DNA of 64,000 bases from Alteromonas mediterranea DE (GTDB taxonomy: Bacteria > Pseudomonadota > Gammaproteobacteria > Enterobacterales > Alteromonadaceae), in assembly GCF_000020585.3 (NCBI RefSeq), contig NC_011138.3:4124510-4188509 (forward strand), written 5' to 3'. A program made the translations under genes and the position numbers. Within the stretch, counting starts at the first letter, position 1, and each line of letters begins with the position of its first letter. Shown here piece by piece: positions 45,923 to 55,210 of this stretch. The notes beneath the pieces were generated by a model that was given only the letters and a program-made list of their open reading frames with translations, ran no database searches and had not been told where the DNA came from.

Positions 45923-47059
45923 TTAATAGATAGTGTGAGATTGGTCGAGGTCGTCGTTTTTGATACGACCGCGCATCACATAAAAACTATAGGCAGTGTA
46001 GCTCAGTACAATAGGCACAAAGATACAGGCAACGATGAACATAACGTTTAGCGTCATATGGCTAGACGTTGCATCCCATACCGTAAGGCTAGCTTCTGGC
46101 ATGGTGATACTTGGCATTAAGAACGGGAACATTGAGAAGCCCGCTGTTAAAATTACGCCTGTGATAAATAGTGCGCTTGACACAAACGCCATACCTGCAT
46201 TTCCCTTCTTAGAGAAGAACGCGCAGGCAAGGCCAGCTACTACACCTAATACAGGTGCTATCACCATGAAAGGATATTTGCTGTAATTGCTCATCCAAGC
46301 GCCCGCTTCAATAGCTACCTCTTTCTTAAGCGGGTTCGATGTAGCAATGGTGTCAATTGATGAGGTGATGACAAAGCCATCTAAACCAAATGCTACCCAA
46401 AAACCTGCAATGACAAACAATGCAACGCCTACCAGACTTAATATTACTGACACGGCGCGGGCTCTAACTTCAATAAAGCCATCGGTTTTCATTTGTAGCC
46501 AGGTTGCACCGTGGTTTAGCAATATAGCGACTGAAAGTAGGCCACTCACTAAAGCAAACGGTGTTAAAAGACCAAAGAATGACCCGGTATACGTTGACTT
46601 AAGCGTGTTATCTAATTCAAAGGGCACACCTAGCAGCAGGTTACCGAACGCCACACCAAATATGAGCGAAGGAATGATGCCACCAGCAAACAACGCCCAG
46701 TCCCACGCTTTGCGCCACTGTGGGTTTGGCAGTTTACTGCGGTAATCAAAACCAATAGGACGCATCCATAGAGCAATTAACGTCAATGCTAAAGCAAGGT
46801 AAAAACCTGAAAACGCGGTAGCATAAATCATTGGCCACGCCGCAAAAATGGCGCCACCAGCCGTAATAAACCACACTTGGTTTCCGTCCCAGTGAGGCCC
46901 GACGGTGTTAATCATCACGCGACGTTCTTTGTCATTTTTTCCGATGAGGGTAAGCAGTGCGCCCACCCCTAAATCGAAGCCGTCAGTGACGGCGAACCCA
47001 ATTAGCAGTACGCCAACTAAGCACCACCAAATGACTCTTAGCAGTTCATAATCAATCAT
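45923..47059 (-). CDS. cydB: Cytochrome bd ubiquinol oxidase subunit II
   Basis: 378 residues, nine membrane segments. Starts [21 protein letters not shown] and shows the [23 protein letters not shown] motif typical of CydB. It overlaps cydA by four bases (ATGA). With CydA and CydX it forms a high-affinity quinol oxidase for low-oxygen conditions. Confidence 0.97.
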   Translation of the reverse strand: MIDYELLRVIWWCLVGVLLIGFAVTDGFDLGVGALLTLIGKNDKERRVMINTVGPHWDGNQVWFITAGGAIFAAWPMIYATAFSGFYLALALTLIALWMRPIGFDYRSKLPNPQWRKAWDWALFAGGIIPSLIFGVAFGNLLLGVPFELDNTLKSTYTGSFFGLLTPFALVSGLLSVAILLNHGATWLQMKTDGFIEVRARAVSVILSLVGVALFVIAGFWVAFGLDGFVITSSIDTIATSNPLKKEVAIEAGAWMSNYSKYPFMVIAPVLGVVAGLACAFFSKKGNAGMAFVSSALFITGVILTAGFSMFPFLMPSITMPEASLTVWDATSSHMTLNVMFIVACIFVPIVLSYTAYSFYVMRGRIKNDDLDQSHTIY

Positions 47060-48636
47060 GCTTTTGCTCCTTGCTCATCAAGGTCAATAAGATCAAGTTC
47101 GGTTTCAGTCGTTTTATCTTCCGGTGGAACGGGACCTTTCTTCGCGAATTTCTTCATTAGATAGAAGCCAATGATGAACATCGCTGTGTAGAAAACGGTG
47201 TAGGCTATAATGGTGATTACCACGTCACTAATTGCCAAGTTAGACACCGAGGTATGCACTGGCAATACTTCTGCGATAGACCATGGTTGACGACCATACT
47301 CAGCAACGAACCAGCCTGCTTCACACGCAACCCATGGAAGTGGTAGGCCATACAGTGCACCTTTTAATAGCCAGCGAGGCTTGGTGATTTTGTGTTTTGT
47401 GCTGTAGTAAAAAGCACACAAGAACAATGCAAGCATAATAAAACCTGCAGCAACCATGATGCGGAAGCTCCAAAATAGCGGGGCCACCGGTGGAATGCTA
47501 TAATCAACAGCTTGTTGAATTGCCGTTTCTGATGGGTTTGAAACATCGTCAGTATAGGGTTCAAGCAGCATTGCATAACCAAGACTGTCTTTGTTGGCTT
47601 CAAATGCGGCGCGCTGCTCAGCCGTTGCGGTACCATTTCTTACGTCATCAAGCACTTCATAAGCTTTGATGCCGCTTAAAATACGCTCGCGATTCTCTTC
47701 TTTAAGATCCTTAATACCTTTCACTTCTTCGGTTAACGAGCGTGTTGCGATAATGCCCATTGCCCAGGGAATTTGAAGGGCGTATTCGGTTTTTTCTTTT
47801 TCATCGTTAGGTATACCAAAAACAGTGAACGGTGCTGGCGCGGGATGCGTCTCATATTCAGCTTCAACTGCAGCTAATTTCACTTTTTGCACGTCACCTA
47901 GTTCATAGCCACTTTCATCACCTAAAACAATAACTGACAAGGTAGCCGCTAAGCCAAAGCTAGCTGCAATCGCAAACGAACGACGGGCAAACGCAATATG
48001 CTTGTGATTCAGTAGATAGTAGCTAGAAATTGCCAATACAAACATGGCACCGGTCACGTAGCCTGCTGAAACCGTATGAACGAACTTAACCTGTGCTACC
48101 GGATTAAAAATAACGTCTGCGAAGCTGGTCATTTCCATACGCATAGCTTCAAAGTTGAATTCAGCGCCTACCGGGTACTGCATCCAGCCATTAGCGATTA
48201 GGATCCAAAGCGCTGAGAAGTTAGAACCAATGGCAACTAACCAAGTAGCCATAAGGTGCTTCACCTTAGACATTTTGTCCCAGCCAAAAAAGAACAGGCC
48301 CACGAAGGTAGACTCCAAGAAGAAGGCCATCAGCCCTTCAATAGCCAGAGGCGCGCCAAAGATATCGCCGACATAGTGGGAATAGTATGACCAGTTCATG
48401 CCGAACTGGAATTCCATGGTTAAGCCTGTGGCTACGCCAATAGCAAAGTTAATACCAAACAGCTTTCCCCAAAACTGGGTCATTTGCTTGTATATCTCTT
48501 TACCTGTCATTACATAAACTGACTCCATAATGGCAAGTAGAAAGCTTAGCCCTAGTGTTAAGGGTACAAAAATAAAGTGGAACATCGCAGTTAATGCAAA
48601 TTGCCACCGCGATAGTTCTATTAACGTATCGCTCAT
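47056..48636 (-). CDS. cydA: Cytochrome bd ubiquinol oxidase subunit I
   Basis: 526 residues, nine membrane segments. Starts [21 protein letters not shown] with the first haem histidine in this stretch; the Q-loop and the [12 protein letters not shown] motif (haem/quinol region) near residue 440 are present. Length is close to E. coli CydA. It reduces oxygen to water with quinol. Upstream on the minus strand lie a sigma-54-like promoter and possible FNR-like and inverted-repeat sites. Confidence 0.97.
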   Translation of the reverse strand: MSDTLIELSRWQFALTAMFHFIFVPLTLGLSFLLAIMESVYVMTGKEIYKQMTQFWGKLFGINFAIGVATGLTMEFQFGMNWSYYSHYVGDIFGAPLAIEGLMAFFLESTFVGLFFFGWDKMSKVKHLMATWLVAIGSNFSALWILIANGWMQYPVGAEFNFEAMRMEMTSFADVIFNPVAQVKFVHTVSAGYVTGAMFVLAISSYYLLNHKHIAFARRSFAIAASFGLAATLSVIVLGDESGYELGDVQKVKLAAVEAEYETHPAPAPFTVFGIPNDEKEKTEYALQIPWAMGIIATRSLTEEVKGIKDLKEENRERILSGIKAYEVLDDVRNGTATAEQRAAFEANKDSLGYAMLLEPYTDDVSNPSETAIQQAVDYSIPPVAPLFWSFRIMVAAGFIMLALFLCAFYYSTKHKITKPRWLLKGALYGLPLPWVACEAGWFVAEYGRQPWSIAEVLPVHTSVSNLAISDVVITIIAYTVFYTAMFIIGFYLMKKFAKKGPVPPEDKTTETELDLIDLDEQGAKA

Positions 48637-48735
48637 GGGTTATCTCCCTCGTCTCTCGTGCGCGATAAGCGCTTGACCTTAAGTGAATTTATTGGTTATT
48701 CAGTGGTTATCACATGAACATTCAACACAGCTAGA

Positions 48736-48750
48736 GCACGGTTTATGCCA
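48736..48750 (-). promoter_or_regulatory. Sigma-54-like promoter of cydA
   Basis: On the minus strand TGGCATAAACCGTGC: the GG and GC elements are 10 bases apart, as required for sigma-54. The match to TGGCACG-N4-TTGC is good but not perfect. Transcription would start near 48725, about 90 bases before cydA. A sigma-54 activator is encoded 1.1 kb away. Confidence 0.5.
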
Positions 48751-48846
48751 TTCATCACTTTTCTCGTTAATCTGAACCAACAGCTGATGAATGACAGTCT
48801 ATTCGTACTGTGCAGGACAATTATTCCATGGCAAAAGTTGCGCACT

Positions 48847-48860
48847 TTGATCCATCGCAA
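48847..48860. promoter_or_regulatory. Possible FNR-like site upstream of cydA
   Basis: TTGATCCATCGCAA, first half-site exact and 3 of 5 in the second, versus TTGAT-N4-ATCAA. FNR-type control of cyd operons is usual; this single degenerate match is weak. Confidence 0.3.
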
Positions 48861-48882
48861 GGATCTAATATGAATCTTGCGC

Positions 48883-48911
48883 CAATTTTGTCACTATTGG
48901 CGACAAAATTG
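48883..48911. promoter_or_regulatory. Perfect inverted repeat, possible activator-binding site
   Basis: CAATTTTGTC, a 9-base spacer, and GACAAAATTG: 10-base perfect arms. It lies about 150-175 bases upstream of the predicted cydA sigma-54 start site, where upstream activating sequences usually sit. Confidence 0.5.
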
Positions 48912-49006
48912 ACACAAATAAAAAGGAGACGGGGACGTTGTATCGTTGTTTAAAACGGTTGAGAAAAGAGCTCTTGCTTTAGCTGATACAAAATTAACTT
49001 AAGTTG

Positions 49007-49609
49007 TTACTGTGGCGAATAGGTCAGCGTGAACGCGCCGCGCAATTCACCAAGTTCAAAGCCTGTGGCCTCATCCTTAGGGTAATGCTTTAAAATGGTT
49101 TCCTTTACTGAAGGTGCAACTTGGGCGCCGTGGCACGCCATACAAACCTGGCCTTGTTGAATAGCCATCATGTACCGGAATTCGCCACTGTCACTGTCAT
49201 ACTTATAAGTATCTATAGGCGTAGACGGCTGTTTTTCCTCTAGCTTAGTCTTTTCCAATAGAGAGGCAAAAAGCGCTAGTTGCTCGCGCTCCCACTCGTC
49301 TGGCACGTTATTCGGGTTTCTCACTTTAAGTGCAGTACGTCCTACTTCCCACCCATTTTGGCTAAGCCCCTCGGCGATAGGCTCGGCGGCCAACTTGCAC
49401 TCTTCTACACCCGCTTCCAAACCGCCAGACTGAATTGCCTGTTTTAGCCTAGATTTAAGCGCTCCACCAAGGGCTTTAGCGTGAACTCTTGCCTGCTTCA
49501 CTTTTGTTTGTACTTCGCTGTCAGCCAGCTCATCGTTTTGTGCATTAGCGAAAGGGCACCCGACGCTTACGGCTAACCCTAACGCAATTAAAAAGATGCT
49601 TTTTTTCAT
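49007..49609 (-). CDS. DUF3365-family c-type haem protein, periplasmic
   Basis: 200 residues. Signal peptide ends at NANA-Q (about 23). A single CMACH haem motif (156-160) sits near the C-terminus, in the arrangement of DUF3365/Tll0287-like sensors, which carry one c-haem in a PAS-like fold. It could sense redox state or gas, or pass electrons. It lies 370 bases upstream of cydA and is divergent from the sigma-54 regulator gene. Confidence 0.85.
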   Translation of the reverse strand: MKKSIFLIALGLAVSVGCPFANAQNDELADSEVQTKVKQARVHAKALGGALKSRLKQAIQSGGLEAGVEECKLAAEPIAEGLSQNGWEVGRTALKVRNPNNVPDEWEREQLALFASLLEKTKLEEKQPSTPIDTYKYDSDSGEFRYMMAIQQGQVCMACHGAQVAPSVKETILKHYPKDEATGFELGELRGAFTLTYSPQ

Positions 49610-49673
49610 TGTGTAACTCTCCTATTGACTGAAGTATTGGCACTCAGACATTGTGATTCAACTAAAACAATGA

Positions 49674-49688
49674 ACAAGCTCTATGCCA
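49674..49688 (-). promoter_or_regulatory. Weak sigma-54-like promoter before the DUF3365 gene
   Basis: On the minus strand TGGCATAGAGCTTGT: good -24 GG element and TTG of the -12 element, but the critical C at -12 is a T. It shares TGGCATA with the cydA promoter candidate. Low confidence. Confidence 0.3.
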
Positions 49689-49736
49689 ATATGTTAAGTT
49701 GGCAGGATAAAAGTAGCATTAACTAATACGCTGACA

Positions 49737-51083
49737 ATGAACATATCAATTGTACAAGCAATGATAGATGCAATAGACAAGCCCGCTATTTTCATCAATC
49801 AAAATTACATTATTGAGGCGGTCAATACGCCTTACAGAGATACTTACCCTGTCGATATAAAGCTCGGGTATAGCACCTGTTATCAGGTATCTCATCGAAA
49901 CAATAAGCCCTGTGACCAATGCGGCGAGCAGTGCCCTATGCAGGAAAGTAAAAAGTCGGGCCGGGCAGCAAGTGTGGTGCATATCCATACCACCAGCGAG
50001 GGCCAAAGCTACTGCGACATTCTGATGCGCCCAATCTTCGACGGTCACGGGGATTTAATAGGTTATCTGGAGATTCTAGATAAGCTTGCCTTTGCGTCTA
50101 ACCGCCCCTCTGCTGGAAAAATGATTGGCGAGTCAGAGGCATTTAAAACGATGCTGAATAAAATTAACCGCGCTGCGAACTCAGATATATCTGTTTTACT
50201 GTTTGGTGAAACCGGAACCGGGAAAGAACTGGTGTCTCAGGCTCTACACTCAAGTAGCCATCGGGCTGAAAAACCCTTCGTTGTTATTGAATGCACTGGG
50301 TTGTCTGATGCTTTACTTGAAAGCGAGTTATTCGGCTATGAAAAAGGAGCGTTTACGGGCGCAACCACCAATAAAAAAGGACTGGTAGAGGCGGCTGAGG
50401 GTGGCACTCTATTTTTTGACGAAGTAGGCGATATTCCGCTCGCCATGCAGGTGAAGCTGCTAAGGCTTTTTGAAACCCAAACTTACCGCCCTGTGGGAAG
50501 CGTGATCTCGAAGAAAGCCAATTTTCGGTTGGTGTGCGCATCGCATAAAAATTTAAAGCAAATGGTCGAAAAGGGGGAATTCAGGCGTGACCTTTACTAT
50601 CGAATAGCCGGCTTCCCTATCAATCTTCCGTCCTTACGAGAAAGAAAGTCAGATATTGCACTGATTGCAGCGCATTTTTTAGCCCAGTCCCACGAGAAAA
50701 AGCGTTTTCATAAAAAAGCCCTCGAAAAATTAAGCAGCTACGCCTTTCCGGGCAATATTCGCGAGTTGCGCAATATCGTTGATCAAGCAGTATTACTTGC
50801 CGATGAGCCCGTGATCTACGAGTCGGACCTCCCCGTGTTAGACGAGTTCATCGGCGAGGATAACGCTTCAATGGAGGGTAGAAACGATCAATACCCACTA
50901 ACAACAAACGGAGTTAATCTTGGCAAGGATATTATGACTCTGAACGAGGTAGAAGACACTTATCTTGCTCAGGTAGCAAGCACCTTTAAAGGCGATATAA
51001 ACAGCCTCGCAGACGCACTAGGCGTGAGCACCCGCACGCTTTACCGAAAACTAAAAAAAGCCGGTGTTAAAGAACTTAATTAA
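49737..51083 (+). CDS. Sigma-54-dependent activator with Cys-containing PAS-like domain
   Basis: 448 residues. N-terminal PAS-like domain (about 1-118) with cysteines at 48, 59, 62 and 66 in CYQVSHRNN and [12 protein letters not shown]; an AAA+ domain follows with Walker A GETGTGKE (about 158-165) and the sigma-54 contact loop GAFTGA (about 206-211); a Fis-type helix-turn-helix ends the protein ([20 protein letters not shown]). No receiver domain, so it senses directly. The Cys cluster might bind metal, haem or an Fe-S cluster, or sense redox. Beside the cyd genes, it probably activates cytochrome bd synthesis. Confidence 0.9.
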   Translation: MNISIVQAMIDAIDKPAIFINQNYIIEAVNTPYRDTYPVDIKLGYSTCYQVSHRNNKPCDQCGEQCPMQESKKSGRAASVVHIHTTSEGQSYCDILMRPIFDGHGDLIGYLEILDKLAFASNRPSAGKMIGESEAFKTMLNKINRAANSDISVLLFGETGTGKELVSQALHSSSHRAEKPFVVIECTGLSDALLESELFGYEKGAFTGATTNKKGLVEAAEGGTLFFDEVGDIPLAMQVKLLRLFETQTYRPVGSVISKKANFRLVCASHKNLKQMVEKGEFRRDLYYRIAGFPINLPSLRERKSDIALIAAHFLAQSHEKKRFHKKALEKLSSYAFPGNIRELRNIVDQAVLLADEPVIYESDLPVLDEFIGEDNASMEGRNDQYPLTTNGVNLGKDIMTLNEVEDTYLAQVASTFKGDINSLADALGVSTRTLYRKLKKAGVKELN

Positions 51084-51145
51084 AATATGGAAATATTCGT
51101 CCATAGCACGCTATGATAAAAATGCGCTCCGTAAAAAGATAAATA

Positions 51146-51556
51146 ATGTCGAATAAACGCCTGACAGCCTTAACACTCTGCCTTTGTATGCTCTTGCAAA
51201 ATGCATTAGCAATAGGCCTTGCTTCGCATACTATGCAGCATGCCCGTGGGTTCGTGAGCGATGATATTGAACTTATCTGTACTGGCAAAACCATGCGTTA
51301 TATATCGGTAAGTGCAACAGAGCTTGAAGGTGAATTTGTATTTATAAGCCCCGAGCTACTAAAAGCGCCTGTTGAGCACGTAGACTGTACCAACGGCACG
51401 TTGGCCGACCTCCCTCATATTGACAACGTACCCGCAGATGCATGGGTAGTGATATCGCTTGTGCGCTATCGCGCCTTAGCGTCTCGCCTTGCAGCAGCAC
51501 CCTACACATCTTTTGCCTTTGCGGCGCCGCTAGGCCGCGCCCCACCTCTCGCATAA
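51146..51556 (+). CDS. DUF2946-like small exported protein
   Basis: 136 residues with a signal-like N-terminus (about 1-22) and a C-terminal GRAPPLA of the kind that ends many DUF2946 proteins. DUF2946 members are often encoded before copper-related TonB receptors; here one follows 70 bases on. Two cysteines (about 47 and 78). The family assignment is tentative; function not known. Confidence 0.6.
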   Translation: MSNKRLTALTLCLCMLLQNALAIGLASHTMQHARGFVSDDIELICTGKTMRYISVSATELEGEFVFISPELLKAPVEHVDCTNGTLADLPHIDNVPADAWVVISLVRYRALASRLAAAPYTSFAFAAPLGRAPPLA

Positions 51557-51626
51557 CAACACCTAAAACACACTTAACACGCATGGTTTAGCCGTGCATA
51601 TAGTTCGTTTATTTAATGGAATTGTT

Positions 51627-53744
51627 ATGGAGTATTCTTTATTGGCATTCGCTGTTACAGCTGCCTGCACATCTGCACACGTTTATGCAAACACATCTGA
51701 GTTCATTGATAGCGCTTCAACAGAAGTGATTACAGTGATTGGTTCTTCGCTTAATGATGATGTGAAGGAAATAGAGCGAGAAGCGGTAACTGCCGCAACC
51801 AACATAGACGCTGATTTTGGCGATCAGTTAGCACTACTGCCCGGAGTTTCTATCTCGCGAAACGGCCCGGTTACAGGCCTCATTCAATATCGAGGCTTGT
51901 TTGGCAATAGAGTCGGCGTATCCATCGACGGCGTCGACATAACAGGCGCTGGCCCCAACTCAATGGACTCACCATTATCCCACATTTTGCCAGAACCAGG
52001 GCTTACCGCTACCTTGTATCGGGGTATTGTACCGGTGAGTGCTGGCGTACAAACATTAGGCGGCAAACTGCGTATCAACGCCGATGCAGCATCGCTTTTT
52101 GCTTTAGATAACGATATTACTGGTAGTGTAAATGCCAGTGTAATTGCCCCAGGTAGCGGGCAACAGTATCAGGGCAATGTACTTTACAAAACGGACCAGG
52201 CTTTCTTTAGTGGCGCGTTTATGCATCAGCAGCGTGACGAACGAGAGTCTGGTAATAACATCGTTATACCCAACAGCTATTATCAGCGAAATGGCGGTAA
52301 ATTTAGACTTGGCTATGAATGGGGAAAACACCAATTCGACGCCAGCTACCAACGGCTAAATACGAATGAAAGCGGTACGCCCGCCCTCGCTATGGATATA
52401 GGTTTCATCGATGCTGCATGGTACCGGGTCGGTTATCGCTACAACGCTGGGGAGTCTGAATACTTTGCTATAAATTGGTTTGGCAACAGTAACCAACATG
52501 CCATGGATAACTTTTCCCAGCGCATGGTGATGTCTGAGAGCATGGTCCGCGAAAACAACGCTGACGCTATTGCTCAAGGGTTGGATGCCAAGTACGTGAC
52601 GCCGTTAAATAGTGGCGAGCTTGAATTTGGCGCTTACCTACATCACAGCCGAAACAATTCTGTAATTACTAACCCCAACAACGGTATGTTCTTTGTCGAT
52701 AATTTTACTAATGCAAAAAGAGATACCGCGAGTGTTTATGCCCAGTGGACAGTAAATACAGAAGCCTATTCGTCTACTTATGGTGCGCGATACACCTTTA
52801 CTACTATGGATGCTGGAGAAGCGGGTTCTAACATGGTGATGATGAATCCAGCAATTGCTACGTTAGTCAGTAATTTTAATGCTGCTGAGCGTGACGAAAA
52901 CTACAACATGTTAGATATGGCCGCTACCACCCGATACCATGCGAGCGAATCGCTTGATATCGTAATTGGTATTTCTCAGAAAAATCGCGCTCCAACCTAC
53001 TTTGAACGCTACACCTGGCTACCGCTTGGCATTTCCGGGGGTATGGCCGACGGATTTAATTACATTGGCAACCTTGAATTAGAAAATGAGACCGCGCGCA
53101 AAATAGAGGTAGGAATTGATTACAACTATGAAAGTTGGACCATATCACCCCGACTTTTCTACCAAGATATAGAGGATTACATCACCGGCTCACCTAGTAC
53201 GAATATGGCGGCAAACATGGTGTCTTCTATGATGGCTTTTACTGAGCCGTTTCAGTGGACGAATACCGATGCTGTTATCAAGGGTGCCGACATGACAATA
53301 CAAGGCCAGCTTACCGATAGCTTGAGTGTGCAAGCAGTAGCAACCGTCCAGCATGGTAACCGTGATGACATTGACGATGCTTTGTTCCGCATTGCGCCAG
53401 AGCATTTAACAACAACAGTTCAATGGAATACTCAGGTATTTGATGCGCCACTTCAAATGCAGCTTACATCTGAGTTAGTCGGCGCACAAAATCATGTTTC
53501 AGCACTGCAAAATGAAGCATCGACAGCAGGTTATGGTTTATTTCATATCTCTGGGCTTTTAGCACTTTTTGATAATGCGCACACAAATCTTCAGCTTACG
53601 GCCAGTATTCATAACCTGTTTGACAAACAGTATGCCCCACATACAGCCGGAATTAACCGCGTAATGAATGCTGGTGCAGAAGTAGGTGAGCGGGTGCCCG
53701 GTGCTGGGCGCGAGTGGCATTTGTCTTTGAGCTATCGTTTCTAA
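51627..53744 (+). CDS. TonB-dependent copper receptor (OprC/NosA-like)
   Basis: 705 residues. Signal peptide to about HVYA, plug with LLPGVSISRNGPVTGLIQYR and the OprC-like stretch GAGPNSMDSPLSHI, then a beta barrel ending in LSYRF. Methionine-rich patches (SNMVMMNP, AANMVSSMMAF) occur in extracellular loops, in line with copper binding. I start it at the ATG at 51627 (GGA upstream), not the in-frame GTG at 51594. It follows the DUF2946-like gene. A strong terminator ends the unit. Confidence 0.88.
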   Translation: MEYSLLAFAVTAACTSAHVYANTSEFIDSASTEVITVIGSSLNDDVKEIEREAVTAATNIDADFGDQLALLPGVSISRNGPVTGLIQYRGLFGNRVGVSIDGVDITGAGPNSMDSPLSHILPEPGLTATLYRGIVPVSAGVQTLGGKLRINADAASLFALDNDITGSVNASVIAPGSGQQYQGNVLYKTDQAFFSGAFMHQQRDERESGNNIVIPNSYYQRNGGKFRLGYEWGKHQFDASYQRLNTNESGTPALAMDIGFIDAAWYRVGYRYNAGESEYFAINWFGNSNQHAMDNFSQRMVMSESMVRENNADAIAQGLDAKYVTPLNSGELEFGAYLHHSRNNSVITNPNNGMFFVDNFTNAKRDTASVYAQWTVNTEAYSSTYGARYTFTTMDAGEAGSNMVMMNPAIATLVSNFNAAERDENYNMLDMAATTRYHASESLDIVIGISQKNRAPTYFERYTWLPLGISGGMADGFNYIGNLELENETARKIEVGIDYNYESWTISPRLFYQDIEDYITGSPSTNMAANMVSSMMAFTEPFQWTNTDAVIKGADMTIQGQLTDSLSVQAVATVQHGNRDDIDDALFRIAPEHLTTTVQWNTQVFDAPLQMQLTSELVGAQNHVSALQNEASTAGYGLFHISGLLALFDNAHTNLQLTASIHNLFDKQYAPHTAGINRVMNAGAEVGERVPGAGREWHLSLSYRF

Positions 53745-53787
53745 ATAGTGGAAAGAAAGCGATAAACTGTAAATGACAGAACTTATT

Positions 53788-53824
53788 GAGCTTAAGAGGC
53801 AGGCCTCTTAAGCTCTCGTTTTTT
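53788..53824. terminator. Terminator after the copper receptor
   Basis: 12-base perfect stem GAGCTTAAGAGG / CCTCTTAAGCTC with a four-base loop, then TCGTTTTTT. It lies between the receptor and the convergent TauE/SafE gene. Confidence 0.88.
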
Positions 53825-53827
53825 CAA

Positions 53828-54598
53828 TTAAAGAAAGCTCTCTGTAGCCTGCCATAAAAGACGTAGGGCTAATAGCGTCACCACGATTTTGAACGTCAGC
53901 ATAAACTTCTCAGCCGGCACACGCTTTAACACTTTGAGCCCTAAAAACGTGCCAAGTGCGCCACTGACGATCATTGCAATGACAAGCCCAGCCCACTGTG
54001 CAAAGGAAAAACCCACGAAAGTAAAGACAAATGCTTTAAGGCCATGTTGGAGTGTCATGCAGCTGGCTAAGGTGCCGGTTATCTGCATTTTACTGTAGTT
54101 ATTTCGGTGTACAAATGCCGCCACTAAAGGCCCTGTCGCTCCTACAAACATTGAAACCAAGGTGGTCACCAACCCCGCCAGCGTCCTTCCCGCGGGTCTC
54201 ATTTCTTGTGCTTTAGGTTTGCTCCCCCACACTAGAAACAAAATAAATACCGCGACTGCAAATTGAATAACAACCAGCGGCAGTTGAATCACAATAAACG
54301 ATGCCAAGAAAGCACCAGCGATTGCGCCCAAAGAAAAATACTTCAGCATACGCCAGTCGATATGCTTCACCGTCATCAGTGCTCGGTTTCCGTTTGAACC
54401 AAGCTGTACCAGACCGTGAACGGGGATCAGTGCGCTAACCGGCATAGTACCAGCCATTACTGCCAGTAATAACACCCCGCCGCCAATACCCAACGTTGCG
54501 GTCATCATTGATGTAAAGAACGACAAAACAACAAGCACCACCGACGTTGACATCGACAACGCGCCATTAGCCGTTAACCAGTTATAAAGTAAATCCAA
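53828..54598 (-). CDS. TauE/SafE-family membrane exporter (second copy)
   Basis: 256 residues with about eight hydrophobic segments; ATLGIGGGVLLLAVMAG and FVGATGPLVAAFV fit the two half-repeats of the family. The start is the TTG at 54598, supported by GGAG eight bases upstream. It differs in sequence from the 24413-25165 protein and so is a paralogue rather than a duplicate. Substrate unknown. Confidence 0.85.
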   Translation of the reverse strand: MDLLYNWLTANGALSMSTSVVLVVLSFFTSMMTATLGIGGGVLLLAVMAGTMPVSALIPVHGLVQLGSNGNRALMTVKHIDWRMLKYFSLGAIAGAFLASFIVIQLPLVVIQFAVAVFILFLVWGSKPKAQEMRPAGRTLAGLVTTLVSMFVGATGPLVAAFVHRNNYSKMQITGTLASCMTLQHGLKAFVFTFVGFSFAQWAGLVIAMIVSGALGTFLGLKVLKRVPAEKFMLTFKIVVTLLALRLLWQATESFL

Positions 54599-54713
54599 GA
54601 TTTGAACTCCATCATAATTTGTGATGCCTTTACGACGTTTTAGTGATCACAATGCCACCTTTATTCGTTCAATTAATAACCAGCAACAAAGTGTAGTAGA
54701 TAAGGTTGTTATC

Positions 54714-54890
54714 ATGCCTTCAGTTAACTACTTAAACAAAGCACTTCAAATATTGAGTAATAGGGATAGTACAAAAGATGCCAAGCTTGTTGCTAGGCAA
54801 ATTCTCCATGACAGTGGCTTTACTGATAAAGATATTTGTGACTGTTTAAAGCTAGGCTCCACTATTCGCATTACCATATTTGAAGCCTAA
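54714..54890 (+). CDS. Small hypothetical protein
   Basis: 58 residues if started at the ATG at 54714 (AAGG nine bases upstream), or 88 from an ATG at 54624. The compact helical sequence with DICDCLKLG has no family I recognise. It is divergent from the TauE/SafE gene. Confidence 0.45.
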   Translation: MPSVNYLNKALQILSNRDSTKDAKLVARQILHDSGFTDKDICDCLKLGSTIRITIFEA

Positions 54891-54964
54891 ACTAGCATCA
54901 AACCCAATTCTCACCGCTTAACCACCAAGCCAAACGGGTCTAATTTATTCACCTGAAAAACACG

Positions 54965-54993
54965 TTGACTTTCTTTTTCGTGCGCAGGATACT
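54965..54993 (+). promoter_or_regulatory. Promoter of the attenuator leader
   Basis: TTGACT at 54965-54970, 17-base spacer, GATACT at 54988-54993. Transcription would begin near 55000, about 38 bases before the leader peptide. Confidence 0.5.
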
Positions 54994-55037
54994 CAGGTCA
55001 TTAAATACTCACTAGCAGCACACTGTTTTTAACCACT

Positions 55038-55127
55038 ATGCCTAAAAACACTAATATACATACTGCTTTCTCAGCGTCTGCGCTGATTATTATTCTCGCT
55101 ATTCTAAGGAATGGGCGGGTTAGCTAG
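55038..55127 (+). CDS. Leader peptide, Ile/Leu-rich, of an attenuator
   Basis: A 29-codon frame, MPKNTNIHTAFSASA, followed by an Ile/Leu run (three consecutive ATT codons, then CTC, GCT, ATT, CTA) and ending RNGRVS. Its last codons are the 5' arm of the antiterminator stem. The layout matches amino-acid attenuators of branched-chain operons. Against it, I see no purine-rich ribosome site just before the ATG, so translation is not assured. Confidence 0.45.
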   Translation: MPKNTNIHTAFSASALIIILAILRNGRVS

Positions 55128-55172
55128 TGCGTAAATAGAATTCACTAAACCCGCCGCAAAGGCGGGTTTTTT
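55114..55172 (+). promoter_or_regulatory. Transcription attenuator: overlapping antiterminator and terminator stems
   Basis: GGCGGGTT at 55114-55121 can pair with AACCCGCC at 55148-55155, helped by TAGTG / CACTA inside. The same AACCCGCC can instead pair with GGCGGGTT at 55161-55168 to give a terminator ending in six T (55167-55172). The two structures exclude each other. A ribosome finishing the leader would mask the first arm and favour termination; stalling at Ile/Leu codons would favour readthrough. Confidence 0.65.
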
Positions 55173-55210
55173 ATTGGCTCGTCTTGCGGTTAAAAAACGG
55201 AACGACAGCC

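Larger units (their letters stand above)
48637..49006. other. 370-base control region upstream of cydA
   Basis: No gene. It carries a sigma-54-like promoter, an FNR-like site and a perfect inverted repeat, each listed separately, plus a GATCC / GGATC inverted repeat at about 48850-48866 that overlaps the FNR-like site. Confidence 0.7.

Noticed and set aside
45500..46051. 183-residue open frame opposite cydD, cydX and cydB
   Set aside because: Antisense to confirmed cyd genes and runs across the repeat element; no domain features.
48831..48850. TGGCAAAAGTTGC on the plus strand as a second sigma-54 promoter
   Set aside because: GG to GC spacing is 8 rather than 10 bases.
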